Program-made: the position numbers and the translations under genes
Shown: positions 43,922 to 49,807 of the stretch, one piece after another
Numbering within the stretch: the first letter of the stretch is position 1
Layout of the letters: each line of letters opens with the position of its first letter
NCBI GenBank assembly: GCA_001298555.1
Contig: LJCW01000329.1
Coordinates: 1-49,807, forward strand
Reading direction: 5' to 3'
From: Actinobacteria bacterium OV450
Lineage (GTDB): Bacteria; Actinomycetota; Actinomycetes; Streptomycetales; Streptomycetaceae
Length of the DNA: 49,807 nt
The notes under the pieces: model-generated
Databases searched by the model: none
What the model was told of the DNA's origin: nothing
The model's input: the letters and a program-made list of their open reading frames with translations, nothing else

Positions 43922-44845
43922 ATGTTCGCTTCCCACCGCTTCACCGTCCGGCGCCGCGCTCTGGCCGCGGCCGGTACCGCTGTAGCTCTGGCCCTGACAC
44001 TCGCCGCCTGCGGTTCGTCCGACGACTCCTCGTCCATGCCCGGCATGGACCACGGCACCCACTCCTCCGCCTCGCCCGGCGCGTCGTCGCCGATGGGTGA
44101 CATGCCCGGCATGAATCACATGGCCGCCGCGGTCTCCGGCCTGTCCGACAGCCAAGACGGCTACCGCCTCACCTCCCCGGAAAGGGCTCTGGCGTCCGGC
44201 AAGCCGGCCGCGTACCGGTTCACGATCAACGGTACGGACGGCAAGCCGGTCACAGCGTTCGCGCTCGAGCAGACCCAGCGGATGCACTTCTACGCCATCC
44301 GCTCCGACCTGACCGGCTTCCAGCACCTCCACCCCGTCATGGCCCCCGACGGCACCTGGACCGCCGACCTGGCCGCCCTCACGCCCGGAACCTGGCGGAT
44401 GTTCACCTCCTTCACCCCCGACAGCGGGACCGGCAAGGGCAAGGACCTGGTGCTGTCGCGGACGGTCACCGTTCCCGGCAGCGTCGCCGAGACCCCGCTG
44501 CCCGCCCCGGCGGCCACGGCCGAGGCCGACGGCTACACGATCACCGTCAAGGGCCAGCCCATGGCGGGCATGGCGCACCCCCTGACCGTCTCGGTCTCCA
44601 AGGACGGCAAGCCGGTCACCGACCTCCAGCCGTACCTCGATACCTACGCCCACCTGACCGCCTTCCACGAAGGCGACCAGGCGTTCGCCCACCTGCACCC
44701 GACCACCCGGGTCACCGGCGACAACGGCGGGCCCGACCTCGCCTTCCACGCCGAGCTGCCCACCGCGGGCAACTGGCGGCTGTTCCTCCAGTTCCAGACC
44801 GGCGGGAAGCTCCACACCGCCGCCATGACCCTGAACGTCGGCTGA
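43922..44845 (+). CDS. Met/His-rich copper-type lipoprotein
   Basis: 307 residues from the ATG at 43922. The signal peptide ends in the lipobox LTLAAC (Cys30), so the protein should be anchored outside the membrane. A Met/His cluster follows directly (SSMPGMDHGTHSS and MGDMPGMNHMAAA), a typical Cu(I)/Cu(II)-binding arrangement. Two beta-sandwich-like domains come after, one with MHFYAIRSDLTGFQHLHPVM and one with YLDTYAHLTAFHEGDQAFAH followed by LHPTTRVTG. The paired 'HLHP' motifs are a striking internal repeat. It is probably in one operon with the DUF6153 gene behind the CsoR-like operator. Function is likely copper binding or delivery in the cell envelope. Confidence 0.85.
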   Translation: MFASHRFTVRRRALAAAGTAVALALTLAACGSSDDSSSMPGMDHGTHSSASPGASSPMGDMPGMNHMAAAVSGLSDSQDGYRLTSPERALASGKPAAYRFTINGTDGKPVTAFALEQTQRMHFYAIRSDLTGFQHLHPVMAPDGTWTADLAALTPGTWRMFTSFTPDSGTGKGKDLVLSRTVTVPGSVAETPLPAPAATAEADGYTITVKGQPMAGMAHPLTVSVSKDGKPVTDLQPYLDTYAHLTAFHEGDQAFAHLHPTTRVTGDNGGPDLAFHAELPTAGNWRLFLQFQTGGKLHTAAMTLNVG

Positions 44846-45019
44846 GCCGGCGGGCGCCGCCCGAAACGGCGGCGCCCGCCCTGCCACGGTCAGCGAAACC
44901 ATGCCCGGGAAGGCGGCAGCCGATGTCCCGCTTCCGCGTCGGCCTTCGCGAAGTGCGCCGGTTCGCGGATTCCCGAACGGTGAGAACGCCGAACCCGCCC
45001 CTGCTGTCGCCATCGGTGG

Positions 45020-45240
45020 CATAGGCAGCGGAGGTTCGTTCTTTGTGTCGCGCGTATGCGAGCGCCGTGCCGAGGAGGATGCATGAGGGCCAACGCTGTG
45101 TAGGCGTAGGTGAGGGCGGCTGCGGCGGCGACTGCGGCTACCAGCAGCGGGCCTCCGGCGTCGCCGAGCTCGCGGCCGGGATCGGCTGCGCCCGTGGTCT
45201 GGCCCAGGCGCTCCTCGGGGGTGGCGTCGGCCAGGGCGGT
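45020..45240 (-). pseudogene. MFS transporter C-terminal remnant (copy B)
   Basis: Minus-strand ADATPEERLGQTTGAADPGR, ELGDAGGPLLVAAVAAAAAL, TYAYTALAL and, one frame over, ILLGTALAYARHKERTSAAY match the last two or three helices of an MFS protein. The segment parallels copy A at 45955-46640 (ATTPVERLGQTMGSAELGRE, LGDAGGPLLVATVAS). It is too short to function. Confidence 0.65.
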
Positions 45241-45299
45241 GCCTCGCCCTGGCCTGCTGAGCGGCGCACCGGCTCTGGAGCGCGGCGTACAGTGCAGTT

Positions 45300-45920
45300 A
45301 TGGCGCCGCCGCTGCCAGGCCCGCTGGCCCACCTTGCCCCGCTGCTGGGCCCCTACGGGTACTGGGCCGTTGGCGCCGTGGTTTTCGTGGAGGACTTCGG
45401 CGTTCCCGCCCCGGGCGAGACGATTCTGATCGCCGCGGGGGTCTATGCCGGGGCCGGCCGGCTGAACATCGTGGCCGTCGCCGTGATCGCTTTCGTCGCC
45501 GCCGTCGCCGGGGACAACGTCGGCTACCTGATCGGCCGCTCCGGTGGGCGGGCCTTTGTCCACCGCTGGGGGCGCTACGTTTTCCTCACTCCCGAGCGCT
45601 TCCACAAGGCGGAGCCGTTCTTCACCCGCCACGGCGGCGGAATCGTCACCGTGGCCCGGTTCATCGAGGGGCTGCGCCAGGTCAATGGCATCATCGCCGG
45701 GACCAGCGGCATGCCCTGGCGCCGCTTCCTCGCCTTCAACACGCTCGGCCCCGCACTGTGGGTGGGCCTGTGGGCGACGCTGGCCTACGTGGCCGGCACC
45801 CACATCACCACTCTCTACGACGAGATCACCCGCTACCAGCTCTATGTACTCATCGCGCTCGGCGTCCTGGCCGCAGCAGTCGTCGTCCGGCATCTGCTGC
45901 ATCGCCGACACCAGAGCTAG
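45300..45920 (+). CDS. DedA family membrane protein
   Basis: 206 residues. The DedA signature region is present: GAVVFVEDFGVPAPGETILI, GDNVGYLIGRSGGR, FFTRHGGGIVTVARFIEGLR and QVNGIIAGTSGMPWRRFLAF. DedA proteins are integral membrane proteins linked to lipid flipping and membrane homeostasis. Start at the ATG at 45300; upstream initiation signals are weak. The gene lies between two MFS remnants on the opposite strand, suggesting insertion or rearrangement at this site. Confidence 0.9.
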   Translation: MAPPLPGPLAHLAPLLGPYGYWAVGAVVFVEDFGVPAPGETILIAAGVYAGAGRLNIVAVAVIAFVAAVAGDNVGYLIGRSGGRAFVHRWGRYVFLTPERFHKAEPFFTRHGGGIVTVARFIEGLRQVNGIIAGTSGMPWRRFLAFNTLGPALWVGLWATLAYVAGTHITTLYDEITRYQLYVLIALGVLAAAVVVRHLLHRRHQS

Positions 45921-45954
45921 CTGACGAGGCGTGTGCGGCCGTTCACCGTTGCGT

Positions 45955-46640
45955 CTCGCCTGGGCGACGGACGACGGCGAGCGCCGGTGCAGGAACGCCG
46001 CCACCGCAAGGAACCCGGTCAGCGCGGAGAGTGCCCCGAAGCCATGGGTGAGCGTGGTAATCGAGGCGACGGTGGCGACGAGAAGCGGGCCGCCCGCGTC
46101 ACCGAGTTCACGACCGAGTTCTGCGGAGCCCATGGTCTGCCCGAGGCGTTCGACGGGGGTGGTCGCGGCCAGCGCGGCGAAGCCGAGCGGGGTGATCAGC
46201 CCGCTGCCGGCGCCGATCAGCACCGCCGCGAGGAGGATGCCGGTCAGCCCCGGCAGCATCGCGCAGGCCAGACCCGCGGTGGTGATCGACAGCCCCGCGG
46301 CCAGGCCGGTCCGGGTGGTGAGGCGGCCGTCGTCCAGAGCGCGTCCGGCCCGGGGCTGGACGACGGCCGCACAGCCGGCGAGCACTGACACCGCCGCTCC
46401 GGTCGCCACGGTGCCCAGCCCGGCGGCGCGACCCGAGACCGGCAGGAACCCGACGTCGACCGACAGGGCCGCGGCGAGCGCGGCCGTGGGGGTGAGGAAG
46501 ACGGGATCGGCCAGCCGGCGGGCCAGGTCGAGGACGGTCTGCCGGGTCTTGGGCAGCGGCGGTACGCGGGGCACGGCGAGCCCGGCCCAGACGGCGACCG
46601 CCGCGCCGATCTCACCGAAGGTTGGCCGGTCTCGCCGAAG
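45955..46640 (-). pseudogene. MFS transporter fragment (copy A, C-terminal half)
   Basis: About 215 codons read TFGEIGAAVAVWAGLAVPRV, ADPVFLTPTAALAAALSVDV, GRAAGLGTVATGAAVSVLAG, GLAAGLSITTAGLACAMLPG, ATTPVERLGQTMGSAELGRE and onward. They cover roughly helices 6-12 of an MFS exporter. The N-terminal half is absent upstream of about 46640 and the frame runs on without a stop into DedA antisense. It has lost both ends, though the preserved part is not frameshifted. Confidence 0.65.
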
Positions 46641-46753
46641 TTCGACCCGGGGCCAGGGCCCAGCCCCCCATCGACGGGTGTAGCTAACCCCCGGGCCGAT
46701 CGGCGGGCGTACCTGATGGTCCGGGGTGCCCCCGCGCGGCGAGAGTTGGGCCC

Positions 46754-48160
46754 ATGAACACGCACAAAGCCCTGCTCGCCGCCCTCCTCGTCCCGCTCGG
46801 TGCCACCCTGGCCATCGCCCCGGCCACCTTCGCCGCCACCTTGCCCGCCCCCGCCGCCGTACCGGCCGCCTCCGCCTCCGCGCCCGGCCCGGGGGAGGCC
46901 ACGGCCCCCGCCTTTCACTCTCCCGAGGCGGCCCTTGGACGGGTGGCCCACCCGCTGCGTACCACCGAGCCCAGCGGCAGTCTGTCCGACCTCCGCCCGC
47001 TCGGCCGGATGGTCGGCGACGCCCGAGTGGTGGGCCTGGGCGAGTCCGCCCACAGCTCGCACGAGTTCTTCACCGTCAAGCACCGGATCTTCCGGTACCT
47101 GGTAGAGGAGAAGGGCTTTAGGGCCTTCGCCCTCGAAGCCCCGTGGAGCTCCGGACTGCGGCTCGACGCCTACCTCACGCGCGGGGAGGGCGACCTGAAG
47201 CAGATCATGGACGAGGAGTTCCAGGGCACCTACCAGTTCTGGAACACCGCCGAGTACCGCGATCTGCTCCAGTGGATGCGCGCGCACAACGTCAAGCACC
47301 CGAAGGATCCGGTCCGCTTCGTCGGTGACGACAACGGATTCGCCGGTGCCGAGCTGTACGACAAGGTGAGCGCCTACGCGGCCAAGGCGCGCCCCGAACT
47401 CACCCCGACGCTCACCGAGCTGTACCGGGGCCTGCGGCCCACCACGGAAGCCGCCACCTACGTCAACGACTACCTGGCCAAACCACTGGCCGAACGCAAG
47501 GAGCTCGCCGAGCGGACCGGCCGGGCGGTGCAGCTGCTCAAGCAGCGGTCCGGCCAGGGCGACGGCGCCGACGCGCATTCCTGGGCCGTCCAGCACGCCA
47601 CCGCGATCCACCAGATGACCACGCTCTACGCCTTCGACCTGGACGACCCGAAGAGCATCCCCGATGCCATGCGCTACCGCGACCGGGTCATGGCGGAGAA
47701 CGTCGCCTGGTGGCAGCGGCGGACCGGCGACAAGGTCGCGCTCTCCGCCCACAACGGCCACGTCGCCCTCAAGACCTACGCCCCCGACAGCCACCCCAAT
47801 GTCCAGGGCGAGTTCCTCCGCCAGCAGCTGGGCCGCGGCTACCTCAGTGTCGGCCTCACCTTCGACCACGGCTCGTTCAACGCCCTCGGCCATGACGGCG
47901 GCGTCCACCGCTTCACCGTCGGCCCAGCCGCGCCCGGCACCGCCGAGCACACCCTCGACCAGGTGAAGTACCGCGACTTCCTGATCGACCTGCGCGACAC
48001 TCCGGCGGCAGCCCGCACCTGGCTCGCCGCACCGCACACGGTCAAGAACATCGGCGCCACCTACCCCGGGATCGCGGACGCCCCGCAGATCCCGCTCGCG
48101 AAGACGCACGACGTCATCATCCACCTCCAACAGGTGGAGGCAGCCCACGTGCTCAAGTAG
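46754..48160 (+). CDS. Secreted erythromycin esterase-family protein
   Basis: 468 residues from the ATG at 46754. A signal peptide (KALLAALLVPLGATLAIAPA) is followed by an Ala/Pro linker and then the EreA/EreB-like domain. Landmarks are VVGLGESAHSSHEFFTVKHR (catalytic Glu and His region), FALEAPWSSGLRLDAYLTRG, VRFVGDDNGFAGAELYDKV and KVALSAHNGHVALKTY, with the second conserved His. Esterase-type members open the macrolide lactone, but many family members have other or unknown substrates. Export argues against simple self-resistance in the cytoplasm. It is monocistronic. Confidence 0.9.
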   Translation: MNTHKALLAALLVPLGATLAIAPATFAATLPAPAAVPAASASAPGPGEATAPAFHSPEAALGRVAHPLRTTEPSGSLSDLRPLGRMVGDARVVGLGESAHSSHEFFTVKHRIFRYLVEEKGFRAFALEAPWSSGLRLDAYLTRGEGDLKQIMDEEFQGTYQFWNTAEYRDLLQWMRAHNVKHPKDPVRFVGDDNGFAGAELYDKVSAYAAKARPELTPTLTELYRGLRPTTEAATYVNDYLAKPLAERKELAERTGRAVQLLKQRSGQGDGADAHSWAVQHATAIHQMTTLYAFDLDDPKSIPDAMRYRDRVMAENVAWWQRRTGDKVALSAHNGHVALKTYAPDSHPNVQGEFLRQQLGRGYLSVGLTFDHGSFNALGHDGGVHRFTVGPAAPGTAEHTLDQVKYRDFLIDLRDTPAAARTWLAAPHTVKNIGATYPGIADAPQIPLAKTHDVIIHLQQVEAAHVLK

Positions 48161-48261
48161 CGCCGGGCCCAGGCAGCGAGGTGGCGGCGCGGTAGGCCAG
48201 CCGGTCCGACACCAGCCCGCCGCCGCCGAGCCCTCCCTGCTGCTTCCCTTGCGCTGCACAC

Positions 48262-48525
48262 CTACAGGTCGCGGTTGCCCGCCTGGAGGCGGGCGGGGGC
48301 GGCTTCGGTCGCGGGGCCGTGGGTGGTGGTGCGGGCGAGAGCGGTGTCCAGCCGGCGGACGGCGTCCTCCGCATCGGTGAACTCCTCCAGCGTGGGAACG
48401 ATGGTGCCCTGCGCGTGCTCTCGGTCGGCTGTCAGGGCGCGCCACTGCAGGACGGGGGACAGGGCGGCAGCGGCGCGGCCGAGGAACCAGGCGAGTTGTC
48501 CGTCGGTGTGGGCGGTGCCGACGGC
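48262..48525 (-). CDS. Unrecognised ORF with strong coding bias, start uncertain
   Basis: The stretch HTDGQLAWFLGRAAAALSPV, LQWRALTADREHAQGTIVPT and LEEFTDAEDAVRRLDTALAR has near-uniform G/C third positions and ends at a TAG at 48262. The frame stays open upstream to 48762, but the part before about 48525 overlaps the STAS-like gene and looks non-coding. The family was not recognised. It may start in another frame with a lost base, like many genes here. Confidence 0.45.
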   Translation of the reverse strand, partial: AVGTAHTDGQLAWFLGRAAAALSPVLQWRALTADREHAQGTIVPTLEEFTDAEDAVRRLDTALARTTTHGPATEAAPARLQAGNRDL

Positions 48526-48928
48526 ACTGGTCCCGCCCGCACGCCGGGGCCGCGGGATCTGTCCTGCGGGCCCTGCCTGTTTCGGGGGCGGGTCTCTATG
48601 GCAGACGTGGGCAGGACTTCGAAGACGGCACGTGTACCGGTGGGGTCGAAGAGATGGGCGACCTGCGGGTTGAGAGCCGCGAGGGCGAACGAGAGACCGG
48701 CCTCCACAGCAGCGCTCCGGACCCGAAGAAGCTGGTTGAGGCCGGCGCATCCGCAGAACCACAAGCCAGAGCAGTCGACCGTAAGTGCCCGCGGAGGGGG
48801 CGGTTCACGCAGGGCTGCGGTCAAGGCGCAGGCCAGGGCAGGCTCCGTGTCGATGTCGGCCTCGCCACCACAGCCAGGACACGCGTCCCCGCATCGCCTG
48901 GCAGACGGTGGAAGCTGAGCTCCGGCAT
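48432..48928 (-). pseudogene. STAS-domain anti-anti-sigma factor, frameshifted
   Basis: MPELSFHRLPGDAGTRVLAV from the ATG at 48928 continues, after a shift near 48858, as GEADIDTEPALACALTAALR, ALTVDCSGLWFCGCAGLNQL, LRVRSAAVEAGLSFALAALN and HLFDPTGTRAVFEVLP. This is a complete STAS fold of the SpoIIAA/RsbV type; DCSGLWFCGCAGLN is the phosphorylation-loop region, with Ser replaced in part by Cys. The Pro-rich tail beyond VLP to 48432 may not be natural. Such proteins bind anti-sigma kinases and free sigma factors. Confidence 0.65.
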
Positions 48929-49465
48929 CACCGGATCAGGGGGAGGTTCTCCGCTTCGTGCGCAGGGTTCACGCAAGGTCCTCTGCCCTGGTGCCCGTCC
49001 TGTCGGTCGGAGCCCTCCGCCACCCCAAGGGGTGGGAGTGCGCAGCCAGGCGGCCTCACGTCGAGGAGGTCCGTACCAAAAGCGCCCTCTCCAATAGAGG
49101 ACGCGGCAGCGCGGGAATCACCAACGGCTACCTCTCAACCCACCCCCAAGACGAACGCCTGACCCCTCGCTGACGGCCGCGGGAAGCGGAGGCGGCCGCA
49201 GCCCGCACCGCCGGAGCTGCAAAGGCCCGGCAGAACATCCCGGGTGAGGCGAAGCTCTCGCACCGCTAGCCAACCGCCATCCGGCAGCAGCTCATGGACC
49301 TTTTCTCAGGCTTCACTTCCTCGCATGGGACCGGCATGGCCGCCGATCTTTGGAGGTGAGCAGGTCCCCTGCTGCGTCACGACGACCGGCCCGGCTGATC
49401 CCGCGCATACCCCAGGCGGAAGACCTCACCCCATGTCCCGCGCCCGCCGGGCGGCAGGAAGACGC
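48929..49465. other. Intergenic region without supported gene
   Basis: No frame gives a recognisable protein, and short open frames on the plus strand (48958-49173) have irregular codon use. Composition is slightly less biased than in genes. Nothing structural was seen apart from the terminator at its right edge. Confidence 0.5.
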
Positions 49466-49500
49466 GGTGGGCCGCTCCCCGGTCAGGGGAGCGGCCCACC
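49466..49500 (-). terminator. Perfect hairpin terminator after the small hydrophobic protein gene
   Basis: A perfect 15-bp stem (49466-49480 with 49486-49500) and 5-base loop, 31 bases past the stop codon of the minus-strand gene. Confidence 0.85.
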
Positions 49501-49530
49501 ATGGCCTGTCACCGGGCTCTGCCGGCCGGG

Positions 49531-49692
49531 CTACCAGCGGTACCAGCGGCCGCTGCTGTTCTTGGGACGGGCGACGAAGCCGATGAGCCACAGGACCAGG
49601 ACCGCGATCGCGATCCACCAGAGGATCTTCACCGCGAAACCGGCACCGAACAGGATCAGAATGAGCAAGAGAACGAGAAGCAGGGGAACCAT
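49531..49692 (-). CDS. Small hydrophobic membrane protein (53 aa)
   Basis: The ATG at 49692 follows GGAGG by about nine bases. Two adjoining hydrophobic helices (VPLLLVLLLILILFGAGFAV and WWIAIAVLVLWLIGFVA) are followed by a short polar tail ending SSGRWYRW. This matches the small 'hydrophobic protein' family commonly found in Streptomyces. The clean ribosome binding site and the strong terminator downstream make it a convincing gene. The role is unknown; stress-membrane functions are often suggested for such peptides. Confidence 0.85.
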   Translation of the reverse strand: MVPLLLVLLLILILFGAGFAVKILWWIAIAVLVLWLIGFVARPKNSSGRWYRW

Positions 49693-49807
49693 AGTTATCA
49701 ACCTCCGAAGCGGCTGGTGCCCGCCCCTGCGACGGTCATGCGCTCGATTTTTAACCGGTTCTTATGCCCGCGGCCGGGTAGGAGCGGAAGCTTGCCCTGG
49801 GAACGCC

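Noticed and set aside
46244..48445. 733-codon minus-strand frame opposite the erythromycin-esterase-family gene
   Set aside because: Low-complexity Gly/Arg/Val composition typical of antisense, no start signal, and the plus-strand protein is clear.

Overview
The window looks like Streptomyces chromosome: very high GC, strong G/C third-position codon bias, GTG starts and actinobacterial families (DUF6153, a large LuxR-type LAL regulator, an ScfR/RamB-type regulator, PPK2, HNH secreted nucleases). Its density of regulators, enzymes, IS remnants and broken genes suggests an accessory or chromosome-arm region. No rRNA, tRNA or CRISPR array was seen.

Layout. 1-6.2 kb is mostly debris and small genes: a secreted HNH nuclease cut by the window edge, an xdhC remnant, an SRPBCC protein, a secreted esterase, an HTH protein, an IS5-type transposase remnant and a secreted protein. 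7-13.2 kb is the most interesting block: a class I terpene synthase resembling fungal trichodiene synthase (TRI5) is divergent from a tightly coupled set of two alpha/beta hydrolases, an FAD monooxygenase, an amidohydrolase remnant and a DoxX-like protein, followed by a convergent TetR regulator. A near-identical 17-bp motif lies in the divergent promoter region and in front of tetR. 13.7-17.1 kb holds a PH-like membrane protein, a HAD hydrolase and a DeoR/MFS divergent pair with two spaced operators. 17.5-23.1 kb is a carbon-assimilation unit (isocitrate lyase, malate synthase, 3-hydroxybutyryl-CoA dehydrogenase) divergent from its probable ScfR/RamB-type regulator.

23.2-28.9 kb has an SDR/TetR pair with a G-rich promoter, a truncated DNA-binding-protein gene, a 27-residue double-CxxC peptide and a second HNH remnant. 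29.0-30.8 kb is an IS1182-type transposase. 30.9-37.8 kb contains a VOC protein, an esterase with Cys at the nucleophile position next to a LAL regulator, hypotheticals, and a chimeric pair of gene fragments. 38-43.2 kb carries PPK2, a PhyH/AraC pair and a methyltransferase/TetR pair around an excellent palindrome. 43.3-44.8 kb is a small copper-type secreted module behind a CsoR-like operator. 45-49.8 kb has DedA between two MFS remnants, a secreted erythromycin-esterase-family protein, a STAS fragment and a small hydrophobic protein.

Caveat. At least a dozen otherwise convincing genes are split by single-base indels, many in C, G or A runs. This fits homopolymer sequencing error at least as well as true gene decay, so 'frameshifted' entries should be read as probable single genes until reads are checked.
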